This document shows positions 43,557 to 52,723 of a stretch of DNA of 64,000 nt, piece by piece; positions within the stretch are counted from its first letter, which is position 1, and every line of letters starts with the position of its first letter. This DNA comes from Anaeromusa acidaminophila DSM 3853 (GTDB lineage: Bacteria; Bacillota; Negativicutes; Anaeromusales; Anaeromusaceae): positions 62,001 to 126,000 of the forward strand of contig NZ_KB894586.1 of NCBI RefSeq assembly GCF_000374545.1, given 5' to 3'. The translations under genes and the position numbers were made by a program. Under the pieces are notes generated by a model. It was not told where the DNA came from. It ran no database searches and worked only from the letters and a program-made list of their open reading frames with translations.

Positions 43557-43997
43557 ATGAGACGATTTTGCCAATGGGGAAAATGCTGGCGTCTAGAAGG
43601 CGGTTTTACTTTAATCGAATTGATGGTGGTTATCGCCATTATCGTGACCTTAGCGGGGATTGGACTATTAAAGTATGAAGATTCGCAAGCTATGGCGCGC
43701 GGCGCCAAATTGGCAGCTGATATGCGGAATATGGATACGGCGTTGGTAATGATTAAAGCGGAAGGAACGGCTGCGCCAACGTTGGCTTTGATTCAGGAAC
43801 GGTTGACGCCGGATCCAGTGGTTTCCCTGCAAAAGATGCAGGCTACGAAGATTCGCGTAGGCGGTGCTGTGTATACAAGCGAACAAACCGGAGCGTTGGC
43901 GTATGGCATTAATACGGCTAAAGGACAGGTGACAGTAAAAATAGACAGCCGAGATTTGACAGTGGACCAACTGTTAGGATTGACGGCGTCGCAGTAA
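43557..43997 (+). CDS. Type IV pilin-like protein
   Basis: A 146-residue prepilin. The class III leader reads RLEGG, then FTLIELMVVIAIIVTLAGI, with Phe+1 and Glu+5 in place; the hydrophobic helix continues to about residue 40. The globular part is small and lacks a cysteine pair. AAGGAG lies 10 bases before ATG 43557; a GTG at 43551 is possible. It is the only pilin in the cluster; no prepilin peptidase or pilMNO genes follow. Confidence 0.9.
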   Translation: MRRFCQWGKCWRLEGGFTLIELMVVIAIIVTLAGIGLLKYEDSQAMARGAKLAADMRNMDTALVMIKAEGTAAPTLALIQERLTPDPVVSLQKMQATKIRVGGAVYTSEQTGALAYGINTAKGQVTVKIDSRDLTVDQLLGLTASQ

Positions 43998-44069
43998 GTA
44001 AAACGAGCGGAATAAACAAGAAGAACGAAATAAAATTAAGGCTCGGCGAGATTGAGGATGGAGCAAAGA

Positions 44070-44116
44070 AAAAGCAGGCAAACTCCGTTGGCATGTAGGA
44101 GTTTGCCTGCTTTTAT
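44070..44116. terminator. Bidirectional terminator between the pilin and hydG
   Basis: A 16-bp stem AAAGCAGGCAAACTCC/GGAGTTTGCCTGCTTT with an 11-nt loop, with a T-rich tail on plus and AAAG runs giving Ts on minus. Confidence 0.9.
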
Positions 44117-44128
44117 AAATCGTAGCTA

Positions 44129-45568
44129 TTAGAAATACAAATCGCGTGTACCGCTTTGGATTTTTTCCAGCTCGCGGCGGGTGGCGTCCCGGACGTCGGC
44201 CTGAGGAATCGAGGCTAACTGCTCGGCGATTACTTTTTCTCCAACACTGCGAGTTTCTTCATCCGCATAGTCAAGCAGATATTCCTGGAGTGTTAAAAGA
44301 GCGTTGGGGAGACAGACATTCTGAATTTCGCCAGTTTTAGCCAGCGCCATGAAGCGGTCCCCTGTGCGGCCTTGGCGGTAACAGGCGGTGCAATAGGAAG
44401 GCACATAACCTTGGGCGCAGAGCATGCGGATAATTTCGTTAGGCGAGCGGCCGTCGCTGGGCTCAAATTGCATCCCGCTGCTTTCTGGATCCAGGCGCTC
44501 GTCGGGGTGCGCTTGCAATTGGGCATACCCGCCGACGCCAGTACAGGAACCGGCGCTGATTTGAGAAATACCGTAGCGAATAAGGCGGTCTCTTGTGCCC
44601 GGTTCTTCCCGGGTGGATAGGATCATGCCTGTGTAAGGAACTGCCAGACGGATGATGGCGATGATTTTGGCGAAGGCTTCATCGTCGACTAAATAGGGGA
44701 AGGTTTCGAGATTGATGCCGCTGGCCGGACGCATGCGCGGTACGGAAATTGTATGCGGGCCGACGCCGAAAGTGCGTTCTAAATGTTCGGCGTGCAGGAA
44801 AATAGCCACGGTTTCATATTTATAGTCATATAGGCCGTAGAGTACGCCCAAGCCTACGTCATCAATGCCAGCTTTCATAGCGCGGTCCATGGCAGTGGTG
44901 TGCCAGTTGTAGTCCTGTTTTGGCCCGCCTGGATGAAGGGCGGCATACGTAGGCCTGTGATAGGTTTCCTGGAAAAGAATATAAGTGCCAATGCCGGCTT
45001 CTTTTAGTTGACGATATTCGTCAATGGTCGTGGCGGCAATGTTGACATTGGCCCGGCGTATGTTGCCGTTACCGCTTTTGCTGGCGTAAATTTCTTTGAG
45101 CATGTCAGTAACATAGCTGATAGGGCAGTTGACCGGATCCTCGCCAGCCTCGACGGCCAGACGTTTATGGCCCATGTCCTCCAGAATTTCCGCTTCGCGG
45201 CGGACTTCTTCGGCGGTAAGCCGGCGGCGCAACTGCTTTTCGTTGCTGCAGCGGTAGCCGCAGTAGGTGCAGTTGTTAACACAATAGCTGGAAAGATAAA
45301 GCGGCGCAAAAATGACGATACGCTGGCCGTAAATGTCCTTTTTTACTTGTTCCGCCGTTTGAAATAATTCTTCTTGCAGCTTTGAATCGTCAACTTGAAG
45401 CAAGACGGCCACTTCCGCTGCGGTTAGTCCTTGGTGGCCAGCAGCTTTGGCGATGATGGCGCGTACCTGATCGACATCTTGGGCTGTTTTTTTTCCTGCA
45501 GCCAACAATTCTTCTATGCGGGCCTCGTCGATAAAGGCGTCGCTGGTACGTTCTGCATTGCTAATCAT
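44129..45568 (-). CDS. hydG: [FeFe]-hydrogenase maturase HydG
   Basis: A 479-residue radical SAM enzyme that splits tyrosine into p-cresol, CO and cyanide, and builds the Fe(CO)2CN synthon of the H-cluster. The SAM cluster cysteines are 96, 100 and 103 (CVNNCTYC). The C-terminal auxiliary cluster motif CxxC-x22-C (CTAC ... NVC) separates it from ThiH. ATG 45568 follows AAGGAGG by 9 bases; a 14-codon longer frame runs into the upstream gene. It overlaps the TM1266-like gene by 8 bases. HydE, HydF and the hydrogenase are not in the window. Confidence 0.94.
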   Translation of the reverse strand: MISNAERTSDAFIDEARIEELLAAGKKTAQDVDQVRAIIAKAAGHQGLTAAEVAVLLQVDDSKLQEELFQTAEQVKKDIYGQRIVIFAPLYLSSYCVNNCTYCGYRCSNEKQLRRRLTAEEVRREAEILEDMGHKRLAVEAGEDPVNCPISYVTDMLKEIYASKSGNGNIRRANVNIAATTIDEYRQLKEAGIGTYILFQETYHRPTYAALHPGGPKQDYNWHTTAMDRAMKAGIDDVGLGVLYGLYDYKYETVAIFLHAEHLERTFGVGPHTISVPRMRPASGINLETFPYLVDDEAFAKIIAIIRLAVPYTGMILSTREEPGTRDRLIRYGISQISAGSCTGVGGYAQLQAHPDERLDPESSGMQFEPSDGRSPNEIIRMLCAQGYVPSYCTACYRQGRTGDRFMALAKTGEIQNVCLPNALLTLQEYLLDYADEETRSVGEKVIAEQLASIPQADVRDATRRELEKIQSGTRDLYF

Positions 45569-45830
45569 GAGCAGGGGCCTCCTTTTTTGCTGTAAGAGCT
45601 GATTTGACAATTACGCCGGGCAGATTTCCAAGACGGCCGGTGAAGGCGCCTACGTCGTCGGTGGAGCCTTCCACAATCAAGGCGATGACGCCTGAATCAG
45701 TGCCGTGATGGGGAATTCCCATGCGGCCAACGATAAGATGACGGTACTGGCTGATTAACTGGTTGACTTTTCCGGCGATAGTCTCAGGAGATTCTACGAC
45801 AATACCGATGACGCCAATTCGTTTTTCCAT
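45561..45830 (-). CDS. TM1266-like iron-only hydrogenase system regulator
   Basis: An 89-residue small protein of the TM1266/ACT-like family found beside hydrogenase maturation genes. Seen: RIGVIGIVVESPETIAGKVN, GRMGIPHHGTDSGVIALIVEG and GNLPGVIVKSALT. It resembles a NikR-type ACT domain without the DNA-binding part, so any regulatory role is indirect or unproven. ATG 45830 lies 6 bases after AAGGAGG. It leads the hydG operon behind a 195-base leader. Confidence 0.88.
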   Translation of the reverse strand: MEKRIGVIGIVVESPETIAGKVNQLISQYRHLIVGRMGIPHHGTDSGVIALIVEGSTDDVGAFTGRLGNLPGVIVKSALTAKKEAPAHD

Positions 45831-46030
45831 ACACAACCTCCTTCGGAGTCCAGGCTGAAAAAATGCAAAAGCCTCTCTTTAGACACAATTTAAGAGAGGC
45901 GCAGAAAACAAAAAAAGCCTCTCCGACCGCGCAGGCAGAAACCCTTGCGTTCACAGCAGGACCACATGTATGTTCCTTGACAGCTTGTTTAAAAACAGGC
46001 AAACATTCTGTCGCAGAATTACTTTTTTCT
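45831..46030 (-). promoter_or_regulatory. Leader with terminator/antiterminator pair before the hydG operon
   Basis: On the minus strand GCCTCTCTT (45900-45892) pairs with AAGAGAGGC (45879-45871), followed by TTTTGCATTTTTT: an intrinsic terminator before the first gene. The same GCCTCTC can instead pair with GAGAGGC at 45923-45917, which would break it. Upstream is a symmetrical two-tier hairpin, GACAG..TGTTT / AAACA..CTGTC. The layout is that of an attenuator or riboswitch, but I recognise no known aptamer. Confidence 0.6.
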
Positions 46031-46031
46031 T

Positions 46032-46061
46032 ATTATACACCGAATAGATTGAATTCGTAAA
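46032..46061 (-). promoter_or_regulatory. Promoter of the hydG operon (minus strand)
   Basis: Minus-strand TTTACG (46061-46056), 18 bases, TATAAT (46037-46032). The leader would start near 46025. Confidence 0.65.
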
Positions 46062-46085
46062 GAACGCACTCTTTGGCTCGTCTTG

Positions 46086-46094
46086 TGCTATAAT
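46086..46094 (+). promoter_or_regulatory. Extended -10 promoter of trmL
   Basis: TGCTATAAT with a consensus hexamer at 46089-46094. It diverges from the hydG operon promoter 50 bases away. Confidence 0.65.
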
Positions 46095-46172
46095 ATATAA
46101 GTTATGGACTGAGACTCACTGCAGGAGCAAGAAAAATGCTTGGCAGTTTGTTGACGGGGAGGAATCTTTGCC

Positions 46173-46631
46173 ATGCATATTGTTTTGTATCAACCGGAAA
46201 TACCTGGAAATACAGGAAATATAGCGCGTCTTTGCGCAGCTACAGGCTGTACGCTTCATTTGGTGCATCCTCTTGGGTTTTCCGTGGATGATCGCCATTT
46301 AAAACGGGCCGGTCTGGACTATTGGCACTTGCTTTCCATTCATCATCATGAAGATTTTGCATCGGTAGAGCGGATGCTGCAGCCGAGGCGGTTCTTCTTT
46401 AACACGACAAAGGCGCATAAAGCGCACAGCTCGATTCAATACGAGGCGGAGGATGTGCTTGTGTTCGGCAGGGAAACCGCAGGGCTGCCGCCGGAAGTGG
46501 TGGCAGGCAAAGAAGAGCAGTGTCTGCGCATTCCTATGATTCCAGACGCTCGTTCGTTGAATTTGTCTAATGCGGTGGCCGTGGTTGTCTATGAGGCATT
46601 GCGCCAAATTGGCTACCCGGAGATGAAGTAA
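46173..46631 (+). CDS. trmL: tRNA (cytidine/uridine-34-2'-O)-methyltransferase TrmL
   Basis: A 152-residue minimal SPOUT methyltransferase that 2'-O-methylates the wobble base of certain tRNA-Leu species. Seen: MHIVLYQPEIPGNTGNIARL, VFGRETAGLPPEVV and the knot IPMIPDARSLNLSNAVAVVVYE. GGGGAGG precedes the ATG. The known substrate, tRNA-Leu, is also abundant in this window, but the genes are 44 kb apart, so that is no evidence of linkage. Confidence 0.94.
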   Translation: MHIVLYQPEIPGNTGNIARLCAATGCTLHLVHPLGFSVDDRHLKRAGLDYWHLLSIHHHEDFASVERMLQPRRFFFNTTKAHKAHSSIQYEAEDVLVFGRETAGLPPEVVAGKEEQCLRIPMIPDARSLNLSNAVAVVVYEALRQIGYPEMK

Positions 46632-46659
46632 TACTGCAAGAAAAACAATGAGGTGCCAG

Positions 46660-47535
46660 ATGACGGTAAGAAAAGAACCTTGGTTTGGCTCGGCTGGAAA
46701 TCCAGACGCTTTTTATGAAGCCGGAGGTAAAGCAAGCGTTGCTATGCCTGCATGGCTGGCGGCGCAAGGTCTTGATGCTTATGAATATCAATGCAGCCGG
46801 GGAGCTTCAGTCAAGGAAGAAACGGCGCGCAAGATAGGCGAAGCTGCAAAAGAACATCAGGTGGCGCTAAGCGTTCATGCGCCCTATTATATTAGCTTGG
46901 CGGCGGAAGATGAGACTGTGGTAGGTAATACACAGGAGCACTTTCGTAAATCTTTGCGCGTAGCCCATTGGTTAGGGGCGGATCGGGTGGTTTTTCATAT
47001 CGGCGGCGCTGGCAAGAAGGAACGCGTTGCAGCGTTGGAACGGGCGCAAAAGGCCTTGATGCGAGTGTTGCAGCAATGCAGTGAAGAGGGCCTGCTGGAT
47101 GGAGTTTGGCTGTGTCCGGAAACGATGGGCAAGAAAAATCAACTGGGTACGCTGGCGGAAGTGCTTGGTTTTTGTCTCTTAGCGCCTCAGTGGCTGCGTC
47201 CGGCTGTCGATTTTGGTCATTTGCACGCAGTGGCGGGGGGCGCTTTCGATACCAGGGAGGAATATGAAGCCGTTTTTGCGGCTGTGGAAAAGGCTTTGGG
47301 AGCAGAAGCGGCTAAACAACTGCATATTCATTTCAGCAAGATTGAGTTTACCGGCGCTGGAGAAAAGCGCCATTGGACGTTTGCAGATCCTTTTGGTCCG
47401 CCGCATGAACCCTTGCTGGAATGCTGTGCGCGAGGGGGCTACACGCCCCGTATCATTTGCGAATCAGCCGGTACGCAGGCGTTAGATGCGCGGCAGATGC
47501 ATGTCGAATATCGGCGTCTCACGAACGGTTTATAA
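46660..47535 (+). CDS. Endonuclease IV-like TIM-barrel protein
   Basis: A 291-residue protein of the AP endonuclease 2/Nfo superfamily (xylose isomerase-like barrel). Likely metal ligands appear in SVHAPYYISL, VVFHIGG, CPETMGK, AVDFGHLHA, QLHIHFSKIEF and ICESAGTQ. True Nfo repairs abasic sites; this branch is more distant, so an exact activity is not assigned. GAGGTG lies 4 bases before ATG 46660; ATG 46648 overlaps that site. It is 28 bases behind trmL. Confidence 0.82.
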   Translation: MTVRKEPWFGSAGNPDAFYEAGGKASVAMPAWLAAQGLDAYEYQCSRGASVKEETARKIGEAAKEHQVALSVHAPYYISLAAEDETVVGNTQEHFRKSLRVAHWLGADRVVFHIGGAGKKERVAALERAQKALMRVLQQCSEEGLLDGVWLCPETMGKKNQLGTLAEVLGFCLLAPQWLRPAVDFGHLHAVAGGAFDTREEYEAVFAAVEKALGAEAAKQLHIHFSKIEFTGAGEKRHWTFADPFGPPHEPLLECCARGGYTPRIICESAGTQALDARQMHVEYRRLTNGL

Positions 47536-47586
47536 TGAATGCTAGAGGTGGTTCGAGCCTGATGCTTTCCGAAAAATACCCAGCCG

Positions 47587-47595
47587 TGCTATAAT
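47587..47595 (+). promoter_or_regulatory. Extended -10 promoter of murB
   Basis: TGCTATAAT with TATAAT at 47590-47595, 37 bases before the murB start. Confidence 0.65.
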
Positions 47596-47631
47596 AAGGG
47601 AGAATTTTGAAGGGAGTAGGCTAAAAGGTTT

Positions 47632-48555
47632 ATGATAGAGCATATGCAAAGCGTATTTCAGGAACTGCAACGTGTGATTCATGTGGGGCGATTATTGGCG
47701 GAAGAGCCGTTATCGCAGCATACAACCTTTGCTATAGGCGGCCCGGCTGATATTTTCGTACAGCCTGGCAGCATGGGAGAACTGGCGGCGACTATGCAAG
47801 TGCTGCATGCGCACTCGGACGTGCCTGTTACCATTTTAGGCAACGGCTCTAATGTGTTGGTGCTGGACCGGGGCATACGCGGCGTCGTAATTAAGCTAGG
47901 CGATTTTTTAAGCTCTTTGCGCCGGGATGGAAATCGTATCTTTGCCGGGGCGGGCTCGCTTTTGAGTGAAGTGTCAGGTTTTGCTGCAGCCCAAGGGCTG
48001 GAGGGCATGGAGTTTGCAGTAGGCATTCCCGGCAGTATCGGCGGCGCTGTCTTTATGAACGCCGGAGCCTATCAAGGGGAGATGAGCTGTGTTGTTGACG
48101 CAGTTACAGCCGTTTCTCCTGCAGGAGGAGTGCGCCGATTTTCCCGTGAAGAATTGGAGTTTTCGTATCGGCATAGTATTTTTCAGGATAATGGACATAT
48201 TGTGTGCGAAGTGGAATTGTTGCTGGAAGCGGGAGAGAGCAACACCATTGAAGCTCGCATGCAGGAGTTGACCCAGCGGCGTGAAAGCAAGCAGCCCTTG
48301 GAGTTACCGAGCGCCGGCAGTACCTTCAAACGTCCGCCGGGACATTTTGCCGGCACTTTGATTGAACAGAGCGGTCTAAAAGGTTTACGCGTGGGCGGAG
48401 CCGAAGTGTCGCAAAAACATGCCGGTTTTATTGTTAATGCCGGCGGCGCTACGGCGCAGGATGTCTTAGCGTTGATCTCTGAAGTGCAGCGGCAGGTGCA
48501 GCAGCAGTTTGGCGTATCATTACAGCCGGAAGTGCGCATTTTGGGCGAAGCCTAA
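47632..48555 (+). CDS. murB: UDP-N-acetylenolpyruvoylglucosamine reductase
   Basis: A 307-residue FAD enzyme that makes UDP-MurNAc for peptidoglycan. FAD motifs: TTFAIGGPADIFV, GNGSNVLV, GIPGSIGGAVFMNAGAYQGE. The catalytic Ser is in LPSAGSTFKRP and the late Glu in QPEVRILGE. The length is that of the short type II MurB. ATG 47632 or 47644 could start it; the first is nearer to AAAAGG. It stands outside any mur cluster here. Confidence 0.95.
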   Translation: MIEHMQSVFQELQRVIHVGRLLAEEPLSQHTTFAIGGPADIFVQPGSMGELAATMQVLHAHSDVPVTILGNGSNVLVLDRGIRGVVIKLGDFLSSLRRDGNRIFAGAGSLLSEVSGFAAAQGLEGMEFAVGIPGSIGGAVFMNAGAYQGEMSCVVDAVTAVSPAGGVRRFSREELEFSYRHSIFQDNGHIVCEVELLLEAGESNTIEARMQELTQRRESKQPLELPSAGSTFKRPPGHFAGTLIEQSGLKGLRVGGAEVSQKHAGFIVNAGGATAQDVLALISEVQRQVQQQFGVSLQPEVRILGEA

Positions 48556-48577
48556 TAGCGACAGGGAAGAAAGCATG

Positions 48578-48649
48578 ACACAGAGCAGGCGGGAAAGTAC
48601 GAAGCCGGCGAAGCAAATGCCGGCTTTCGGAACCTACGTGGCTCTGTGT
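48578..48649. repeat. Two-tier inverted repeat between murB and the beta-CASP gene
   Basis: An outer perfect 9-bp arm pair, ACACAGAGC (48578-48586) and GCTCTGTGT (48641-48649), encloses an inner hairpin GAAGCCGGC/GCCGGCTTTC (48601-48609 with 48619-48628). There is no T tract next to the outer stem. It may end murB transcription through the inner hairpin or act as a processing or attenuation structure. Confidence 0.6.
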
Positions 48650-48703
48650 TCGACGTTTTAGTACTGGGAGAATAAAACTCAGGTCGAGAGGAGACGTGCT
48701 TAT

Positions 48704-50308
48704 ATGCGTTTGACGTTTCTGGGAGCCGCCAGAATGGTAACCGGCTCCAGCTATCTTTTGGAAATTGGCAAGAGTCGTGTTTTAGTGGATTGCGGCATGT
48801 TCCAAGGGGGCAAAGCGATTGCGGCGTTGAATCGCCGGCCTTTTGCCGTAGAGCCGGGCAGTATTGATTGTGTGTTGCTGACCCACGCTCATATCGATCA
48901 CAGCGGTTTATTGCCGAAATTGTGTAAAGAAGGCTTTAAAGGTCCCATTTACAGTACAAAAGTGACGAATGAACTATGCCGCATTATGCTTCCCGACAGC
49001 GCACATATTCAGGAATCAGATGCTGAGCTGACGACGAGAAAAGGAAAACGTTCGGGTATGGCGGAAATTCAGCCGCTGTATACCGTGGACGACGCATTCC
49101 AGTGTCTGCAGCAATTTCGGTCTGTAGCTTACGCGGAAGACCTGCGGCCGGTTCCTGGTTTACGGGTGCGTTTTCAAGAAGCAGGACATATTTTGGGTTC
49201 TTCGGTATTGGAGATTTGGGGCGAAGAAAACGGAAAAACGGAAAAGCTTCTTTTTACCGGAGATCTAGGTCAGCCGGAACAGCCGATTATTCGCGATCCG
49301 GCGATTATTGAGACGGCGGATTACATCATCAGCGAGTCTACCTACGGCAATCGCAATCATGAACATTACGACAAGGAAAGCCGCCTGGCGGAAATTGTCA
49401 ACGAAACAGTAGAACGAGGCGGCAATATCATTATCCCCGCCTTTGCGGTCGGCCGTACTCAAACGCTGTTGTATCATTTTTACAAGCTCTGGAAGGCGGG
49501 ACGTATTCCGGAAATTCCGGTGGTTATCGATAGCCCGTTGGCTATTTCAGCTACCAATATCTTCTTTAATAACGTCCAAGACTTTGATGAAGAAACCAAG
49601 GCTCTTGTGCGATGCGGCGGCAAGCTGCTGGAGTTGCCGCAACTGCGTTTTGTGCATACTGCGGACGAGTCCAAGGCGTTAAACGAGGATCTGCAACCGA
49701 AGATCATTATTTCCGCCAGCGGCATGGCTGATGCCGGACGCATTTTGCACCATCTCAAACATAATTTGTGGCGTCCCGAATCGAGCGTGCTTTTTGTGGG
49801 GTACCAAGCGCAGGGCAGCGTAGGGCGTCGTTTGGTAGATGGCGCTAAACGGGTGCGCATGATGGGCGAGGAAATTGCCGTTAAGGCTCAGATTCACAAT
49901 TTAGAAGGTTTTTCCGCCCATGCGGATCAAGAACAAATGATGACCTGGCTGAGCTCTTTTAAAGAGAAGCCTGCCTGTATCTTCCTGGTCCACGGAGAAA
50001 TTGAAATGTCCGAGCCCTTCAGCGAGCGGATTCAGTCTCAGCTGGGATGGCCTGTATATATTCCCCGTTTTGCCGATGCGGCTCTTTTAAAAGGGCGTGA
50101 ATGGGAAATCGTCGAGTCCGACGTGGTGGTTCTGGATCCGGCCATGCGCCAACTGGACGAGTATTTGGATCAAATGGAGGGGGACTACCGGGCAATGCGT
50201 CGCCGCATTGCCAAAGTGGTGGCTACCCAACCAAGCAAAGCCAACGAAATGCTGCGGCGGCTTAGCAAAATTTCTGCTTACTTTAAAAAAATGTTTAATG
50301 ACGTCTAA
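48704..50308 (+). CDS. Metallo-beta-lactamase/beta-CASP RNA nuclease
   Basis: A 534-residue protein of the CPSF/YSH1-like beta-CASP family. The zinc motif is [16 protein letters not shown] with His61, His63, Asp65 and His66. Further signatures are [21 protein letters not shown], the beta-CASP block [39 protein letters not shown] and [17 protein letters not shown]. Such enzymes cut or trim RNA. It is longer than the roughly 450-residue core because of a C-terminal helical tail (about 470-534). ATG 48704 is used; typA follows 22 bases later. Confidence 0.92.
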   Translation: MRLTFLGAARMVTGSSYLLEIGKSRVLVDCGMFQGGKAIAALNRRPFAVEPGSIDCVLLTHAHIDHSGLLPKLCKEGFKGPIYSTKVTNELCRIMLPDSAHIQESDAELTTRKGKRSGMAEIQPLYTVDDAFQCLQQFRSVAYAEDLRPVPGLRVRFQEAGHILGSSVLEIWGEENGKTEKLLFTGDLGQPEQPIIRDPAIIETADYIISESTYGNRNHEHYDKESRLAEIVNETVERGGNIIIPAFAVGRTQTLLYHFYKLWKAGRIPEIPVVIDSPLAISATNIFFNNVQDFDEETKALVRCGGKLLELPQLRFVHTADESKALNEDLQPKIIISASGMADAGRILHHLKHNLWRPESSVLFVGYQAQGSVGRRLVDGAKRVRMMGEEIAVKAQIHNLEGFSAHADQEQMMTWLSSFKEKPACIFLVHGEIEMSEPFSERIQSQLGWPVYIPRFADAALLKGREWEIVESDVVVLDPAMRQLDEYLDQMEGDYRAMRRRIAKVVATQPSKANEMLRRLSKISAYFKKMFNDV

Positions 50309-50330
50309 GAGCGTCCCATAAGGAGGAACT

Positions 50331-52136
50331 ATGGAAAGAACAGACATTCGTAACGTGGCTATTATTGCCCACGTTGACCACGGTAAGACTACATTGGTGG
50401 ATGCTATGCTGCGGCAGAGCGGCGTTTTTCGCTCCAACGAACAGGTGGCGGAGCGGGTTATGGACTCCAATGATTTGGAGCGGGAACGCGGCATTACTAT
50501 TTTGTCCAAGAACACAGCAGTACTTCATGAAGGCGTTAAGATCAACATTGTTGACACCCCTGGCCATGCCGATTTCGGCGGCGAAGTAGAACGCGTATTG
50601 AACATGGTTGATGGCGTACTGCTTTTGGTAGACGCTTTCGAAGGCCCTATGCCGCAGACAAAATATGTTCTGCGCAAAGCCTTGGAACAGAAATTGAAAC
50701 CAATCGTGGTTATCAACAAAATTGACCGGCCGGACCAGCGCGTGGATGATGTAGAGGACGAAGTGTTGGAACTGTTCATGGAACTGGACGCCGACGATGA
50801 TCAGCTTGATTTTCCCGTTGTCTATGCTACGGCTCGGGATGGCATTGCTAAGCTGAACATGGCGGATGAGAGTTCTAATTTGGAGCCGTTGTTCAAGCTA
50901 CTCATTGAAAATATTCCGGCGCCTAAAGGCGATATTGACGGTCCTTTGCAGGTTATGGTTACGACCCTGGATTATGATGAGTATGTAGGACGCATTGCGA
51001 TCGGGCGTGTTGTACGCGGACGCGTTAGGAACGGCCAAAACGTGACGGTCTTGGACGGAGAAACGCAGCGCAAAGGCCGCATTGGCCGCCTGTACGGTTA
51101 CGAAGGTCTCAAACGCCGGGAAGTGGAAGAAGCGGCGATGGGCGATATTATTGCCGTTACCGGTTTAGATGACGTCAATATTGGCGACACCATCGCTGAT
51201 ACGGAAAACCCAGAAGCCTTGCCGACGATTGCCATTGACGAGCCTACTCTTTCCATGCTTTTCAGCGTCAATACCAGTCCTTTTGCCGGACGCGAAGGCG
51301 ATTTTGTTACGTCACGTCATTTGCGGGACCGCCTGTTCCGGGAAGTGGAAACCAATGTCAGCTTGCGTGTGGATGAAACCGACAGCCCTGACAGCTTCAA
51401 AGTATCGGGTCGCGGTGAACTGCACTTGTCCATTCTGATTGAGACTATGCGCCGGGAAGGCTTTGAGTTTCAGGTGGGTAAACCGGAAGTTATTTATAAG
51501 AACATCCAGGGGCAGCGCTGCGAGCCGATGGAGCTTTTGACAGTAGACGTACCGCAGGACTTTATGGGTGCGGTTATGGAGAAATTGGGCACTCGTAAAG
51601 CCGAACTCATCAACATGGGCGAAATTTCCGGCTATCTGCGGATGGAATTTGTTATTCCCGCTCGTGGTTTGATCGGTTTCCGCAATGAACTGCTGACCAG
51701 CACCAAGGGCAATGGCATCATGAACCATGTTTTCCACGGTTACGCCCCTTACAAAGGAGATATCCAGGGACGTACGCGTGGCGCGCTGGTGGCCTTTGAG
51801 CCAGGCGAAACCACAGGTTACGGCATTTACAGCGTGCAGGATCGCGGCGTCATGTTTGTTACTCCGGGCCAGGAAATATATACCGGCCAGATTGTTGGCG
51901 AGAATGCCCGGGAGCAGGACATGGATGTGAATCCCTGCAAGAAAAAGCATGTAACCAATATGCGTTCCAGCTCGGCGGATGAAGCTATCCGTCTGACTTC
52001 GCCTCGCATTCATAGCTTGGAACAGGCGTTGGAGTATATTAATGACGATGAATTAGTAGAAGTTACACCTAAAAGCATTCGTTTGCGCAAGGCGATCTTG
52101 GATCGTACGGCGCGGGCGCGGGCGAAAAAAGGATAA
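50331..52136 (+). CDS. typA: Translational GTPase TypA/BipA
   Basis: A 601-residue ribosome-binding GTPase linked to stress and 50S assembly. G1 is [15 protein letters not shown], the switch I region [13 protein letters not shown]3 [14 protein letters not shown] and G4 [14 protein letters not shown]-like domains and the specific C-terminal domain ([25 protein letters not shown]) follow. AAGGAGG precedes ATG 50331. It probably shares a transcript with the beta-CASP gene. Confidence 0.97.
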   Translation: MERTDIRNVAIIAHVDHGKTTLVDAMLRQSGVFRSNEQVAERVMDSNDLERERGITILSKNTAVLHEGVKINIVDTPGHADFGGEVERVLNMVDGVLLLVDAFEGPMPQTKYVLRKALEQKLKPIVVINKIDRPDQRVDDVEDEVLELFMELDADDDQLDFPVVYATARDGIAKLNMADESSNLEPLFKLLIENIPAPKGDIDGPLQVMVTTLDYDEYVGRIAIGRVVRGRVRNGQNVTVLDGETQRKGRIGRLYGYEGLKRREVEEAAMGDIIAVTGLDDVNIGDTIADTENPEALPTIAIDEPTLSMLFSVNTSPFAGREGDFVTSRHLRDRLFREVETNVSLRVDETDSPDSFKVSGRGELHLSILIETMRREGFEFQVGKPEVIYKNIQGQRCEPMELLTVDVPQDFMGAVMEKLGTRKAELINMGEISGYLRMEFVIPARGLIGFRNELLTSTKGNGIMNHVFHGYAPYKGDIQGRTRGALVAFEPGETTGYGIYSVQDRGVMFVTPGQEIYTGQIVGENAREQDMDVNPCKKKHVTNMRSSSADEAIRLTSPRIHSLEQALEYINDDELVEVTPKSIRLRKAILDRTARARAKKG

Positions 52137-52222
52137 AATTTTTTGGAAGCCTGCAGGAATTGCGGAATTTAGCTCGAATTAGCATAAAGAAGTGACAGTA
52201 TCTGCAAAAGGAGGAATGCCCC

Positions 52223-52645
52223 ATGGCGGCAAGCTTAATGGAAAAGCTGACCAATTTTTTAATGCCTTTGGAGGAAGAGGAAGAAGTTGCTGCAGCAGCA
52301 CCTGTGCGGCAAAGCAAAAACCAGCCTCAACTGACCGTGCATGAAGGCGCTGCCAGACGGGGGGAAGAGTTTTCCATTACCGTGGTAGTCCCGCGGGCTT
52401 ACGAAAATGTTTGTTCCTATGCAGATTTCTTGTTGCAGGGTAAAGGCCTAATTGTTAATTTTTCTTGCTTAACCGCAGAGGAACAGCGTTCTATGGCTGA
52501 TTTTCTCGAGGGAGTTTGCGCTGTATGCGAGGCGGGTTCTTTGATGGTAGAAGAACGTCTCATTATTTATGCACCGCAGCAAGTAGAGATTGAAAAGCAG
52601 CTTTTTGGCGGATATTCCGTTCCTGCTTATGGCAAACACGCTTAA
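52223..52645 (+). CDS. sepF: Cell division protein SepF
   Basis: A 140-residue protein that tethers and bundles FtsZ filaments at the septum. The N-terminal amphipathic helix (SLMEKLTNFLMPLEEEEE) is the expected membrane anchor, an Ala/Gln linker follows, and the SepF/DUF552 domain covers about 50-135 (VVVPRAYENVCSYADFLLQG, VNFSCLTAEEQRSMADFLEG). AAAGGAGGAATG precedes the ATG. No other division gene is nearby, unlike the usual ylm-cluster position. Confidence 0.9.
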   Translation: MAASLMEKLTNFLMPLEEEEEVAAAAPVRQSKNQPQLTVHEGAARRGEEFSITVVVPRAYENVCSYADFLLQGKGLIVNFSCLTAEEQRSMADFLEGVCAVCEAGSLMVEERLIIYAPQQVEIEKQLFGGYSVPAYGKHA

Positions 52646-52657
52646 AAAACGGGTACG

Positions 52658-52686
52658 AAACCTCCCCAATAGGGGAGGTTTTTTTA
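52658..52686 (+). terminator. Intrinsic terminator after sepF
   Basis: AACCTCCCC/GGGGAGGTT with loop AATA and a T7 tail. Confidence 0.94.
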
Positions 52687-52723
52687 CTTCATTTTTCAAC
52701 AATGCATGAAAGGCGGTTTTTTT

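Noticed and set aside
45784-46002. 72-codon minus-strand ORF over the hydG leader
   Set aside because: It starts at a rare codon without a ribosome site and runs through the terminator hairpin and into the TM1266-like gene in another frame.
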